Below, one piece after another: positions 9,528-19,505 of a DNA stretch of 64,000 nucleotides (the first letter of the stretch is position 1; every line of letters begins with the position of its first letter). Made by a program: the position numbers and the translations under genes. Where the stretch lies: the NCBI RefSeq assembly GCF_900142525.1, contig NZ_FRBD01000002.1, positions 62,001 to 126,000 of the forward strand, in the 5' to 3' direction. This stretch comes from Xylanibacter ruminicola (GTDB lineage: Bacteria; Bacteroidota; Bacteroidia; Bacteroidales; Bacteroidaceae). The notes under the pieces were generated by a model, which did no database searches, was not told where the DNA came from, and saw nothing but the letters and a program-made list of their open reading frames with translations.

Positions 9528-11345
9528 TTACTGATAACTTGGATTCTGAATCAGTCCTGGGTTTACAGAGATAGCAGTTTGTGGCAATGGATACCACTCG
9601 TACTTACGGTCGCGCTTGGCTGGCAGATCAATGCCATCCTCGGTTGCACGTCCCCAGAACCACCACTGGCCTTGTGTAAACTTGTCGAAACGACGTAGGT
9701 CGGTACGACGACGATTGCCTTCGCCCAAGTATTCCTTTCCCCACTCAGAAAGCATCCAGTCCATATCGAACTGTGTGAAACCAGGACCAGGAATACTGAG
9801 TGCTGCACTGCGATCAGAAGTCTTGTAGTAACGCTGGCGTACGGCATCAACATACTTCTTGGCCTCGTCGCTGTTGCCTTTACGCATCTCGCACTCAGCT
9901 ACATTGTAGTATGCTTCGGCCAGGCGGAACTGAACATCGTCAATGCTCTTGAAACCACCCTGCTCATCGTTAGGATAGAGGGGGTATTTTACCAAACGTA
10001 CACCCGAGTTAGTTTCACCCCAACGTGGACTCATAACGGTTTCAAGGTCGCGGCCCTGATTCAGGAAGGTACCCAGCTGATCTACAAACACTAGGTCCTG
10101 ACCATCGCGGTCGGCATCGGCCTTCAGTACATCGCCCTTACCAAAGTCGGCGCGCACCAGTCCCTTCAGGAACATGCCAGGACCGTGTGTTTTGGTCTTT
10201 GCGTCGTAAGTATAGTTCTGCTTGCGGATGTCGCGATCGTCAAAGCGCTCATAAGGTGCTCCCAGCTTATCGCCATAATCCAAGAAACACTTGGCGCCGA
10301 TAGAACCACCAGTAGGCTGAACAGTACCAGCGTTGTCGAACGAGGGAACCAGACATACGCAGTTCCAAGCGCCGATGCCGTCGTAGCTCTGTCCGAAATA
10401 GTCGGCATAACCATACCACATGCCTACCATAGTACGCACGTTAGAGATGGCGTTAGCTGCGCCCTGTCCGTCTTCGGCAGCAAGTGCAAAGATAACCTCA
10501 GGACTCTTCACGTTATCCATCGAGTAGAGGTTGCGGTAGTTATCGTCGATGGCATAGTTGCCATAGTTTCCGTTGATAATCTCCTTTGACAGAGTCTCGC
10601 ACTCGTCGAAATGTTTTTCGCCGATAAAGACCTCAGCATTGAGAAGCAGACGGGCCTTGAGCAGGCGGTTCATTGCCTGGTTGGCACGGTTAACCATAGA
10701 GTGGTTTGCATCGTCCTTAGCCAGTGCAGAAACAGTTTCGTCGAGTTCGGTAGCAATGAAGTCGTAAATCTTCTTGCACGATGTGTTCCAATCAGGATCG
10801 GCTGTACCTGGAACCTCGCTGCTGGCAGAGGTGTTAAGTGGCAGAGCACCGCCCCACAGTTCGAAGATGCAGTAATAGTTCCAAGCGCGGATGGTGCGTA
10901 CCTCGGCTACATACTGGGCCAGCTGTGCATCGGTCATACCCAGACTTGAAGCACTCAGCCCCTGAAGGTCGCTTAGCAATAGGTTCGACAGTCCGATAGC
11001 TGTCCAAGCGCCATTCCATGCATTATTGATAATAGTAGATTCTGAAGTCCAGTTGTGCCAAGATAGTACGGTCTTCATGGCCTCGTCCCATCCCCACAGA
11101 CCTCCATTCCATACACGCCATGTAATCTGGTCGGCAGGATATTCAGAGAGGTGGAAGAAGTTCTCACCAGCCAGAGTCTGCGATGTCTGTCCGTAGATGG
11201 CAGCTACAGCTCCTTTTACACTGGCTTCATTCTGGTAATAGACACCGGCGTCGATACGGTCGTACACCTTCTCATCGAGGTCTGTACAAGCCGAAACACC
11301 CAGTCCCAGTGCCATCGCTATGATGCTATATTTGATTGTTTTCAT
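9528..11345 (-). CDS. susD: SusD family starch-binding lipoprotein
   Basis: SusD/RagB family surface glycan-binding lipoprotein of about 605 residues that caps the SusC channel. The ATG at 11345 (MKTIKYSIIA) gives a lipoprotein signal with lipobox VSAC (Cys20); the upstream TTG at 11357 is less likely. Typical SusD sequence follows (TDLDEKVYDRID near the N-terminus, EVRTIRAWNYY around residue 145). Near the C-terminus are FRLAEAYYNVAE, EWGKEYLGEGNRR and the final WYPLPQTAISVNPGL stretch shared by the family. It lies 33 bp after susC across an A/T-rich repeat. Co-transcription with the GH97, GH13 and starch-binding genes supports starch as the ligand. Confidence 0.93.
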   Translation of the reverse strand: MKTIKYSIIAMALGLGVSACTDLDEKVYDRIDAGVYYQNEASVKGAVAAIYGQTSQTLAGENFFHLSEYPADQITWRVWNGGLWGWDEAMKTVLSWHNWTSESTIINNAWNGAWTAIGLSNLLLSDLQGLSASSLGMTDAQLAQYVAEVRTIRAWNYYCIFELWGGALPLNTSASSEVPGTADPDWNTSCKKIYDFIATELDETVSALAKDDANHSMVNRANQAMNRLLKARLLLNAEVFIGEKHFDECETLSKEIINGNYGNYAIDDNYRNLYSMDNVKSPEVIFALAAEDGQGAANAISNVRTMVGMWYGYADYFGQSYDGIGAWNCVCLVPSFDNAGTVQPTGGSIGAKCFLDYGDKLGAPYERFDDRDIRKQNYTYDAKTKTHGPGMFLKGLVRADFGKGDVLKADADRDGQDLVFVDQLGTFLNQGRDLETVMSPRWGETNSGVRLVKYPLYPNDEQGGFKSIDDVQFRLAEAYYNVAECEMRKGNSDEAKKYVDAVRQRYYKTSDRSAALSIPGPGFTQFDMDWMLSEWGKEYLGEGNRRRTDLRRFDKFTQGQWWFWGRATEDGIDLPAKRDRKYEWYPLPQTAISVNPGLIQNPSYQ

Positions 11346-11378
11346 AATAATTATCAATTTTCAATTATCAATTCTCAA
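11346..11378 (-). repeat. A/T-rich leader repeat before susD
   Basis: Read on the minus strand, the susC-susD spacer is built from repeats of AATTGATAATT/AATTGAGAATT ending at the ATG of susD. The same type of repeat precedes the GMC oxidase gene at 19506-19535. Confidence 0.5.
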
Positions 11379-14327
11379 TTAATGAAAGCGCAGCGTTACG
11401 CCTAAGCTAACTTGAGTGGCCTGTGGATAGGCACTGTTAGAGTCGATACCTGGAGTGATGCCAGTAGAGGTAACGATTGATGGATCGTTGCCATCGTAGC
11501 CTGTAAGAGTAAATACGTTTTTAGCTGTGAGGTATACACGCAGGCTTTCAACCAACTGACGATTCTTTGGCGTATAAGTATAACCCAGTGTAATGTTGTC
11601 GAGCTTGACGTAGTCACCATTCTCGAGGAAATAACTTGAGATGATACCGCCACTTGAGTTAACATCTGCATAGTCGGTATAAGCCTTACGCAGTACATTG
11701 TCGGTACCAGAGCCCTTCAATCCCATGCCATATTTGCGCATGTTGAATATCTGATAACCCAGAGCACTGCGGAACAGCATACTGAGATCCCACTTCTTAT
11801 AGGTGAACGAATTGCTCCATGACAGGAAATGCTTGGGAGCACCGTTGCCGATAGTGCGCTTGTACGAAGGATCGGCCTGAGCTGCTGGAACCTTGTTACC
11901 ATTGTTGTCGTAGATGAGCAGCAGACCATTTTCATCGATGCCGGCATGCTCGTATCCATAGAACTGACCAATCTTACCACCTTCCTCAACACGGAAGAAG
12001 TACTCGCTTGTGCCTGGACCTGGCTTCTGATACAGATCCAGATAAGCCATCTGATAAGCATCGCTGGACAGCTTGGTAAGCTTGGTCTGGCCCATACTCC
12101 AGTTAACACCAGTGGTCCACTTGAAGGCTTTCTTTGACAGAACATCGTAGTCGAGAGCCACCTCTACACCAGTATTCTTGGTTGTACCTACGTTAACCAG
12201 AATAGTATTATAGATGAATGGTGGCTGTGGGGCAGTGTAGTTATAGAGCAGATCCTGCGAACGGCGGTCGAAGTACTCAATGCTACCGCGCAGACGGCTA
12301 TTAAGTGCTACAAAGTCGATACCAACGTTGAAGGCGGTTGATTTCTCCCATGCAAGGTCGGGGTTCGCATTCAGCGATGGTGCATAGCCGTTAATCCATT
12401 GATTGTCGATGAGGTAAGCACCACGGGTGCTATAAGTAGCAATGCTCTGATAAGCATTAAAGTCGGAACGACCAGTAACACCATAGCTGACACGTGGCTT
12501 TAAGCTCTGGAAAGTCTGAGCCAGACTCTGAGCAAATGGGGTGTTAATGATTTCCCATGCCAGAGACGCAGAGGGGAAGCTACCCCACTTGGTGTTGGCG
12601 CCGAATTTAGTGCTACCCTCACGGCGCATAGAGGCCGAAGCGTAGATGATATCATTGAAGTTATAATTCACACGTCCGAAGAAACCTATCAGTGTTGATT
12701 CGGAAGAGCCTGCCCAGAGGTTGGCCTTGCCATCGCGCAGGTAGCTACCACTACCGATACCGTGATAAGAAAGGGCATCGTAGACAAAACCCATGTTCTC
12801 GTTGCCGCTCTGTTCCCATTTGCTGCGCTCCCATGAATAGCCAAGCACAGCTTTCAGCTGGTGCTGATGGAGAGTCATGGTATAGTTGATGAGATACTCC
12901 AGGCGGTTGGTCCACCACTTCTGGTAGTTGATGCGTGCACGACCGTCGTAGCCGTTCCAGAATGATTCGCTTGATGTAGAAGGTGTATAGAAATTATCCT
13001 TCAGATCGTTATACTGCAGTGCATAACTCAGCGATGTGCTCAGGTTGTGCTGCTCCATCTGCAGGATGTTCAGTTTTACATCGGCATTACCCAGAATATA
13101 GATACGGTCGCCCTGACTAACGTTCTCTTTCAAGTCATTCACGGGGTTGTGGATGTCAGTAGGCGAGTTGGGCTGGTAATAGCTTCCGTCAGGATTCTTG
13201 ACAGGTATTGTAGGGTTCATGGTAAGGGCAGTGTCAAACAGTCCGTCGTTACCCCATTTCTCGTGTACCTTGCGGGCAGAGAGCGATGAGTTGAACTGCA
13301 CACGGTTGTTAAGTACACGCTGCTCGCCAACAAAGCGTGCACCGTATTCTTCGCGGCCCGATACAATGTCGAGACCATTACCTTTCTTATAATTGAGCGA
13401 CAGCCCGAAATATCCGTTCTTGGTTGATGAGTCGATAGAGATATACTGGTTCAGGTTGTAGCTTACCGGACGTGTAATCTCGTCCCACCAGTCGGTATCG
13501 GCACCATAATCCTGTCCGCGGCGTGAGCGGCGGAACTCTTCGGTACTCAGAATATCAACACGAGGTTTCTGCACATTCAGAGCAATGTAACTGTCGTAAG
13601 TAACATTGGTTACACCAGCTGTGCCAGAACCTTTCTTGGTGGTTACCAGAATGACACCATTGGCACCACGAGTACCATAGATAGCAGCTGAACCGGCATC
13701 CTTCAGAACGGTAATTGACTCTACATCCTGAGTAGCGATGTTACGCAAATCGCCACCGGCAATACCGTCAATCACAACCAACGGACCATTGCTGGCGGTT
13801 AGTGAGCCAGCACCACGCACCTGAATATCGGTCATGGCGTTAGGGTTAGCATCGGCAGTTGAGGCTACGTTAAGTCCAGCCACCTTACCGGCAATCAGTG
13901 CCATAGGGTCGCTAGCGGCTCCCTGGTTAAACTGATCCTTGCTAATTTGTACCACAGAGCTCGAGATCTCTTTCTTAGCCATCGAGCCATAACCTACTAC
14001 TACGACTTCGTTCAGCTGGGCCACATCCTCTTTCAGTGTGACCTCCATGCCATTCTTGGCAGGAACCTCCTGAGGGTTAAAACCGATGTAGGTGAACACC
14101 AACGTAGCTCCAGGCTGACATTTCAGACTGAAGTTTCCGTCGAAGTCTGTTACTGTGCCGTTAGATGTTCCTTTCACAACGACCGAGGCACCGATAACGC
14201 CATCGCCCGCTTCGTCCTTCACATGGCCGTTGATAGTAGCCTGTGCCGAAACATCCAAGGCAAAAAACATGACCGCCAGCATCATTAGCAGGCGATAACA
14301 AAGATTTTTTGTTCTTTTCATCTTCAT
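11379..14327 (-). CDS. susC: SusC family TonB-dependent outer-membrane transporter
   Basis: TonB-dependent receptor of 982 residues that imports malto-oligosaccharides with SusD. After a signal peptide (cut near residue 28, LDVSAQ) comes the carboxypeptidase-regulatory-like domain typical of SusC (INGHVKDEAGDGVIGASVVV ... FTYIGF). The TonB box region and plug follow (VVVGYGSMAKKEISSSV and GTRGANGVILVTTKKG), then the 22-strand barrel ending in LGVTLRFH. It follows GH97 by 46 bp, and no TAnnTTTG box is visible in that gap, so it is read from the GH97 promoter. ATGs at 14327 and 14321 are both possible. Confidence 0.94.
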   Translation of the reverse strand: MKMKRTKNLCYRLLMMLAVMFFALDVSAQATINGHVKDEAGDGVIGASVVVKGTSNGTVTDFDGNFSLKCQPGATLVFTYIGFNPQEVPAKNGMEVTLKEDVAQLNEVVVVGYGSMAKKEISSSVVQISKDQFNQGAASDPMALIAGKVAGLNVASTADANPNAMTDIQVRGAGSLTASNGPLVVIDGIAGGDLRNIATQDVESITVLKDAGSAAIYGTRGANGVILVTTKKGSGTAGVTNVTYDSYIALNVQKPRVDILSTEEFRRSRRGQDYGADTDWWDEITRPVSYNLNQYISIDSSTKNGYFGLSLNYKKGNGLDIVSGREEYGARFVGEQRVLNNRVQFNSSLSARKVHEKWGNDGLFDTALTMNPTIPVKNPDGSYYQPNSPTDIHNPVNDLKENVSQGDRIYILGNADVKLNILQMEQHNLSTSLSYALQYNDLKDNFYTPSTSSESFWNGYDGRARINYQKWWTNRLEYLINYTMTLHQHQLKAVLGYSWERSKWEQSGNENMGFVYDALSYHGIGSGSYLRDGKANLWAGSSESTLIGFFGRVNYNFNDIIYASASMRREGSTKFGANTKWGSFPSASLAWEIINTPFAQSLAQTFQSLKPRVSYGVTGRSDFNAYQSIATYSTRGAYLIDNQWINGYAPSLNANPDLAWEKSTAFNVGIDFVALNSRLRGSIEYFDRRSQDLLYNYTAPQPPFIYNTILVNVGTTKNTGVEVALDYDVLSKKAFKWTTGVNWSMGQTKLTKLSSDAYQMAYLDLYQKPGPGTSEYFFRVEEGGKIGQFYGYEHAGIDENGLLLIYDNNGNKVPAAQADPSYKRTIGNGAPKHFLSWSNSFTYKKWDLSMLFRSALGYQIFNMRKYGMGLKGSGTDNVLRKAYTDYADVNSSGGIISSYFLENGDYVKLDNITLGYTYTPKNRQLVESLRVYLTAKNVFTLTGYDGNDPSIVTSTGITPGIDSNSAYPQATQVSLGVTLRFH

Positions 14328-14373
14328 TGGGTTTTGTTAAAATTAGAGTTATTTTAAAATGATAGGTTTTTTC

Positions 14374-16365
14374 CTATTTCTTTTCGATTCTGATGGCTGC
14401 ACCACCGCTTCGAGCCAGGTTCAGGTGCAGTGTGTCACCCTTCTTCACATCAATTTGTCGGATAGTCATCTCGTAAGGGTTGCGCTCGTAGTCGGCATTA
14501 GGACCATCCTCGTAGATGATGGCACTGTATAATGCATGATCGTCCAAAAAGTCAAGTTCGACGTCCAGATGGCGTGCTTCTTCATTAGTAATGCTACCTA
14601 TAAACCAGCGATCGCCATGGCGTTCTTTTCGTACTGTGGTTATGTATTTGCCAATTTCGCCATTGGGTACCAACGTGCGGCTCCAGGTTGTTGGACAACT
14701 CTCAATAAAGGAGAGTGCAGGCTGTCCCTCGTAGTTCTCTATGGCGTCGGCAGCCATTTGCAATGGACTGTATATCACCACAAATTCACCCAGTTGCTTG
14801 GCCAGTGTGGAGTGTGGATGAGTACCCTTCACAATCTCCGAGAAGTTGAAGATGGCAGGCGTGAAGTCGGTTGGACCAGCCAATCCGCGGGTAAACGGCA
14901 ATGTGACGGTGTGCGATGGTGGGTTGCCTCCACGGCGATCCCATGCATTATACTCCTGACCGCGAACACCCTCCTGTGTCATCAGGTTGGGCAGTGTGCG
15001 CTGCAATCCAGTTGGCATGGCTGGCTCGTGGTTGTCGATCATAATGTGATGTTTAGCGGCACACTCTATCACACGACGGTAGTGGCGGATGCCATATTGC
15101 GACTTGGCTAGTTCTTTGCCATCGAAGTAATGACCTACGTAACCGGTCTTAACAGCGCGGATGCCTAGTTTCTCAAACCAGCTGAATGCCTGTTCCATCT
15201 GACTCTCAAGTAGCGAGGCATTACCCCAGGTCTCGGTGTGGCCGATAAAGCGCACACCCTTCTCCTGTCCGTAACGGCATACCTCTTCCATATCAAAGTC
15301 GGGATACGACTCCAGGTAACTAATCTTCTCGCTCTGTCCCCAGCCGGGATTCCATCCCTCGGCTAGTACGCCGCTGAAACCATGGCGTGCGGCAAAATCC
15401 ATATATCTCTTCACATTCTGGGTGGTAGCTCCGTGTGTGGGACCCATCTCCCAGGTGTTTTGTTTCTTGTGTATGCTCCACCAGATGCCAATATAGCGTC
15501 CAGGTTCTATCCATGATGTATCCTCTATACGTGATGGCTCGTTCAGATTTAGCATCAGGTTCGATGTGAGCAGACCACCTGCGGTGCTACTGATGATCAT
15601 GGTGCGCCAAGGACTCTTCATCTCGCCTTTGGCATATACTTTTACCCCGTTGCGCCATGGTGTTAGCGCTGTGAGCAGTCTCACAGTTCCATCGTTGCCT
15701 ATTCTGGGTGTCAGGTTGATACTGGCATAATCCTCTAGAGCTGCCTCGTGTATGGCTAGATACACATTCTTCTCATATTCTATCGTCAGAGGTGTACATA
15801 CGGTGTCCTTCTTGCTCAGCAGGTCGGCTGTATAGATACCTTCAAAGTATTCGGTATGGTTTGTTGGAATCGACCAGGCCTTGGCATCGTGAGCCAATGT
15901 GATCTCGGTCAATTCGTCCTGAATACTAAACTCTTTTCCTTTATTATTGTCTTGCAGAATATATCTGAAACCAAAACCATCGTTGTACACGCGGAACACC
16001 ACCTGCATCTTCTGTCCAGAGCGTTCCTTGAAGTTTACAACCATTTCGTTGTATTGATTGCGTGTGATGTCGTTTTCGCCCCATGGTTGTATCCAGGTCT
16101 CATCTTTAGATGAACGTGTAACCTTACCCATCTTGGTGTTGCCACCTAGTTCTCCATGACCCAGCATAAAGCCCAGATGTGATGGAGCGACAAGCATGCG
16201 CCCTTGATAACTAACCATGTAGTAAGCTTTGTGGTTCTTCACACCGGCGGATACCGTCACGGTTCCGTCGGGCGAAGATACTTTTACGTCTGCGGCGCTA
16301 CCTGTAATGACGCCGCACATAACAAAACCAACTAATATTACAATTCTAACAACTAACATTTTCAT
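14374..16365 (-). CDS. susB: GH97 alpha-glucosidase, inverting SusB type
   Basis: Family 97 glycoside hydrolase of 663 residues and first gene of the starch operon, expected to release glucose from malto-oligosaccharides in the periplasm. The ATG at 16365 (MKMLVVRIVILVGF) gives a normal signal peptide; a longer upstream reading would start inside the promoter. In the barrel, the position that holds the nucleophile Asp in retaining GH97 enzymes is KTGYVG here. Glu residues occur in DNHEPAMPTG and MTQEGVRGQEYNAW. This is the SusB pattern of inverting alpha-glucosidases, in contrast to the second GH97 at 61044. A promoter lies just upstream and a SusR-like regulator is divergent. Confidence 0.92.
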   Translation of the reverse strand: MKMLVVRIVILVGFVMCGVITGSAADVKVSSPDGTVTVSAGVKNHKAYYMVSYQGRMLVAPSHLGFMLGHGELGGNTKMGKVTRSSKDETWIQPWGENDITRNQYNEMVVNFKERSGQKMQVVFRVYNDGFGFRYILQDNNKGKEFSIQDELTEITLAHDAKAWSIPTNHTEYFEGIYTADLLSKKDTVCTPLTIEYEKNVYLAIHEAALEDYASINLTPRIGNDGTVRLLTALTPWRNGVKVYAKGEMKSPWRTMIISSTAGGLLTSNLMLNLNEPSRIEDTSWIEPGRYIGIWWSIHKKQNTWEMGPTHGATTQNVKRYMDFAARHGFSGVLAEGWNPGWGQSEKISYLESYPDFDMEEVCRYGQEKGVRFIGHTETWGNASLLESQMEQAFSWFEKLGIRAVKTGYVGHYFDGKELAKSQYGIRHYRRVIECAAKHHIMIDNHEPAMPTGLQRTLPNLMTQEGVRGQEYNAWDRRGGNPPSHTVTLPFTRGLAGPTDFTPAIFNFSEIVKGTHPHSTLAKQLGEFVVIYSPLQMAADAIENYEGQPALSFIESCPTTWSRTLVPNGEIGKYITTVRKERHGDRWFIGSITNEEARHLDVELDFLDDHALYSAIIYEDGPNADYERNPYEMTIRQIDVKKGDTLHLNLARSGGAAIRIEKK

Positions 16366-16385
16366 ACGTTTTTTGATTTTGGCGG

Positions 16386-16416
16386 CAAAGATAGATACAT
16401 TATAAACTGATTCCAA
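16386..16416 (-). promoter_or_regulatory. Promoter of the starch operon
   Basis: On the minus strand, TATCTTTG covers 16386-16393 (-7 box) and TTG covers 16414-16416 (-33), 20 bp apart, the standard Bacteroidota spacing. The GH97 ATG at 16365 follows about 20 bp after the -7 box. Confidence 0.7.
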
Positions 16417-16441
16417 ACACAACAAACAAAAATCTAGATAG

Positions 16442-16485
16442 TTAAAAATGTAACTGTCAGGTAATGAAATGGTTACAATTTTTAA
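16442..16485. promoter_or_regulatory. Inverted repeat between susR-like gene and starch operon
   Basis: TTAAAAATGTAAC (16442-16454) and GTTACAATTTTTAA (16472-16485) form an inverted repeat, complementary apart from one extra base. It lies midway between the two divergent promoters, just upstream of the -33 of the starch operon, where an activator would bind. It is a candidate SusR site; no binding data are used. Confidence 0.45.
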
Positions 16486-16543
16486 GGCTCCAATAAATCA
16501 AAAGATTTTCAACCGGCATTTGCCATAAATTGTCCTTTTTGAT

Positions 16544-16574
16544 TTGGTGGTTTCAGAAAGAAATCGTATCTTTG
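16544..16574 (+). promoter_or_regulatory. Promoter of the SusR-like regulator gene
   Basis: TTG (16544-16546) and TATCTTTG (16567-16574), 20 bp apart, match the Bacteroidota sigma consensus. The regulator ATG is 36 bp after the box. Confidence 0.65.
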
Positions 16575-16609
16575 TCCCATCATTTTAACAAGGAAAACGA
16601 TACTGGCTT

Positions 16610-18250
16610 ATGGTACGACTCTTGATGCTTTTCATTGTTCTGGTTCTGACGACAGTCTGCTCTGCTCGCCAACTTAGTAACCAGCAACTCTATCAAACGC
16701 TCGACAGCCTGATTGAGCAATACAATCAGTTGACTGCTGATAAGGAAAGGCGTGTGGCTATTATTAAAGATGGTGTAAAGGGCCTGAAGCTGACACCAGA
16801 ACAGCAGTACGACCTCAATCAGCGGCTGTATGATGAGTATGTGGCCTATAAGTTTGATTCGGCCTTCTACTATATTGACAAGAACGTGAAGGCCCTTAGC
16901 GGTTCGAGCGATCATGACCGCTTTGCTGCCAGTGCAGTACGCATGGCGCATATTCTGGCTGTTACAGGTCTCTTCGATCGCGCCCGCCGACTGCTAGATA
17001 AGGTTAATCCCGATTCTATCAGCGATCAGCAGAAGATAGCCTACTATACCCAACAAAGTGAGTTGAATCTTTACCGTTCGGAGATGGCACTGGCTACTAA
17101 GTATTTTTATGACTATATTAAACGGGCGCAGTATTACCGTCAATTGGTCATGCAGATAGCTCCTAAGGACAGCTACGACTATATATTCAATCAGGCCACG
17201 TATATCTGTGAGGCAGGTGATACCGATCAAGGTATACGGATACTTGAGGATTATCTGAGGAAAACTGATCTGGGTACACGAACCTATAGCATCATAACAA
17301 GTACCCTTGCTTTTTTCTATCAGAAGAAAGGTATCCCCCAGCAACAAGAATATTATTTGTTGCTCAGTGCTATCAACGATGAGCGTAGTGCGATACGTGA
17401 GAACAACTCGTTGAGGTCACTATCTGAAGTCCTGATGGCTCGTGGCAATAACGACGATGCCTATCGTTATCTGCTACAGGCCATTAGCGAGGCAAAGTTT
17501 TATGGTAGTCGAATCCGTATGATGCAGGTAGGGCGTATGGCCCCGCAGATTCTGCAACTTTACGATGCCGAACGTACACAAACACAACAGCGTACCAATC
17601 TGTTGCTGTTCGTCATATCATTTATATCTCTAGTATTGGCAGGTATCATTATTTATACACTGATATTGTACCGCAAAAAACATGCAGCAGGACTGCAGAT
17701 TATAGAGATGAATAAGATGTTGGCTAGTCACTCTGCTGAGATAGAAAATGTTAACACGCAGATGAAGGAGGCTAACCGTATCAAAGAGGAGTATATAGGC
17801 CGATTCCTGGAACTTAGTAGTTTGCTAATCTCTGATGGTGAACAACGCCTGAAACAACTGAACCGTCTGGCGCGCGAGCGTAAGTTGGAAGAGTTATATG
17901 CCGAATTAAAAACGATGGAACCTGTGAATAAAGGTATTCGCAAGTTCCATAGCCATTTCGATACAGCTTTCCTGAATATCTATCCTAACTTTATCTGTGA
18001 GGTTAATCGTCTGCTAAACTCTGAGAGTCAGTTCGCTGTCGAGGTAGATGGCACGCCAGTCAAACATCTGTCTACCGAATTGCGTGTATTGGCGCTTATC
18101 CGTCTGGATATTACTGATAACCAAAAGATAGCCGATATTCTGCGTTCGAGCATCACTACTATCTATACTTACCGTTCCAAGTTGAAAGCTAAAGCCATCA
18201 ACAAGGAAACTTTTGAAGATGACGTCAGAAGGATAGCTACCTATCGTTAG
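16610..18250 (+). CDS. susR: SusR-like membrane-bound transcriptional regulator (DUF6377 type)
   Basis: Regulator of 546 residues with an N-terminal signal or anchor segment (LLMLFIVLVLTTVCSA). A long TPR-like helical sensor region follows. One membrane helix lies near residues 325-347 (NLLLFVISFISLVLAGIII), then a coiled coil. The C-terminal cytoplasmic part ends in a helix-turn-helix (LSTELRVLALIRLDITDNQK, then SSITTIYTYRSKLKAKA). This layout is that of SusR, the maltose-sensing activator of the Bacteroides starch locus, and the gene is divergent from the starch operon here. It should sense malto-oligosaccharides in the periplasm and activate the operon. Its 3' end overlaps the convergent GMC oxidase gene by 14 bp. 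Confidence 0.82.
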   Translation: MVRLLMLFIVLVLTTVCSARQLSNQQLYQTLDSLIEQYNQLTADKERRVAIIKDGVKGLKLTPEQQYDLNQRLYDEYVAYKFDSAFYYIDKNVKALSGSSDHDRFAASAVRMAHILAVTGLFDRARRLLDKVNPDSISDQQKIAYYTQQSELNLYRSEMALATKYFYDYIKRAQYYRQLVMQIAPKDSYDYIFNQATYICEAGDTDQGIRILEDYLRKTDLGTRTYSIITSTLAFFYQKKGIPQQQEYYLLLSAINDERSAIRENNSLRSLSEVLMARGNNDDAYRYLLQAISEAKFYGSRIRMMQVGRMAPQILQLYDAERTQTQQRTNLLLFVISFISLVLAGIIIYTLILYRKKHAAGLQIIEMNKMLASHSAEIENVNTQMKEANRIKEEYIGRFLELSSLLISDGEQRLKQLNRLARERKLEELYAELKTMEPVNKGIRKFHSHFDTAFLNIYPNFICEVNRLLNSESQFAVEVDGTPVKHLSTELRVLALIRLDITDNQKIADILRSSITTIYTYRSKLKAKAINKETFEDDVRRIATYR

Positions 18251-19505
18251 ATATGATTCTTGCTATGCGTTTGGCCAGGGCCATGATGGTTAACATGGGA
18301 GGCAGACCAAGTGCTTGCGGGAGTAACGTGGCATCGCAAACGTAGAGGTTGTCGGGGAGCAGAGGCGAGTGGAGGGTCTCTGCCTCGGTCTGTGTGAGTG
18401 GCAACATGCCGCCCGGATGTCCTGCATTCAGCGTGCCCAGGAATATGTCTTCGTCCTTGGCGCCCAGCTGCAGCAGTATCTGTCGGCAGTCGTCAACGCC
18501 TTGTTGCAGTCGTTGGTGATCCAGAGGCGTGAGCACCTTGCTCATCTTGTTGTGGTGCACATCGCCTTGCTCTACATCGGCCAGCTTGATCATCAGGCTC
18601 ACCATGCCGTCCATAGGCTTGTGCCACTGACGGTTGAAGAAGAAACTGAGCCAGTCCATATATGGAGAGATGATGTACTTTTCGCGGTGACTCACAAAGG
18701 GCATCAACAGCTGGCGGTCCTGTCGGGCTTTCTCCATGGGAGCAGCCACGCACAGCACAGGGTCGACAAACAGCGTAGGCTGGCAGTCGATGCCCGATGC
18801 ACGCAGTATGTCGGGGGTGCCATAGCCGCCTGCTGCCACGATGATGACGTCGGCCTCGAGCGTCAGGTGCTGGAGTCCACGGGTTACGTGTACTTTCTGA
18901 GCCGTACGGTTGGTAATATCAATATGCGTCACCTTGCAGCCGGTCAGCACCTTGATGTCTTTCAGCAGTTCGCGTGTGTCCCATTTTGCCAGCATAGGAC
19001 AGCCGATAGAACAGTGGCCGCACAAGCGGCAACTGCCCGGGCGGAGTAGCTTGGGCATGGGTTGAGGGTCCATCCCCAACTGCTGCATAACCTGGAAAGT
19101 GCGTTTGGTGATGGGCGACCAGTAGCGCTGGTGGTCGGTAGTGATTGGTAACTCGCGGTAAAGCTCGTCAAACTCTTCGTCGAGATTGATGCCAATCTTT
19201 TTCAGTCCCTCGTCGGCTCTCACAGCATTACCAGTGGCCAGCGTGGTGGTGCCGCCCACACCACGACCGTATACCATCACCATCTCCTGCTGCTTGTCGA
19301 TGCGCATAGATGGCAGTAGCAGTTGTATCATTCGTTCGTCAAAGTATAGGCCCGTCTTTCTAAACATAGCTAACTTGTCGAGTGGCAGCGAAAGGGGTTT
19401 GAATTCCTTTCCTGCCTCCAGAACTGTTACTTCGAATTTCTTAGCAAGCATGTGTGCGGCCATTGCTCCGCCTGCACCACTACCTATCACGATGACTTTC
19501 TTCAT
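18237..19505 (-). CDS. GMC-type FAD oxidoreductase, alcohol oxidase-like
   Basis: Flavoprotein of 422 residues from the ATG at 19505 (MKKVIVIGSGAGGAMAAHML). It begins with the Rossmann GxGxxG FAD motif and ends with GMC C-terminal motifs (NAGHPGGMLPL, CDATLLPQALGLPPMLTIMA). In the middle is a cysteine cluster, GSCRLCGHCSIGCP, like that of long-chain fatty alcohol oxidases. It probably oxidises a lipophilic alcohol to the aldehyde or the reverse; the substrate is unproven. No signal peptide. It is the last gene of the five-gene operon, 12 bp after the small Cys protein, and an A/T-rich repeat covers its leader. Together with the reductase/ligase fusion it suggests fatty aldehyde/alcohol metabolism. 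Confidence 0.8.
   Translation of the reverse strand: MKKVIVIGSGAGGAMAAHMLAKKFEVTVLEAGKEFKPLSLPLDKLAMFRKTGLYFDERMIQLLLPSMRIDKQQEMVMVYGRGVGGTTTLATGNAVRADEGLKKIGINLDEEFDELYRELPITTDHQRYWSPITKRTFQVMQQLGMDPQPMPKLLRPGSCRLCGHCSIGCPMLAKWDTRELLKDIKVLTGCKVTHIDITNRTAQKVHVTRGLQHLTLEADVIIVAAGGYGTPDILRASGIDCQPTLFVDPVLCVAAPMEKARQDRQLLMPFVSHREKYIISPYMDWLSFFFNRQWHKPMDGMVSLMIKLADVEQGDVHHNKMSKVLTPLDHQRLQQGVDDCRQILLQLGAKDEDIFLGTLNAGHPGGMLPLTQTEAETLHSPLLPDNLYVCDATLLPQALGLPPMLTIMALAKRIARIISNDR

Noticed and set aside
14362..14377. ATAGG-TTTTTT-CCTAT between GH97 and susC as a terminator
   Set aside because: Only a 5-bp A/T-rich stem, and the operon appears to continue through it.
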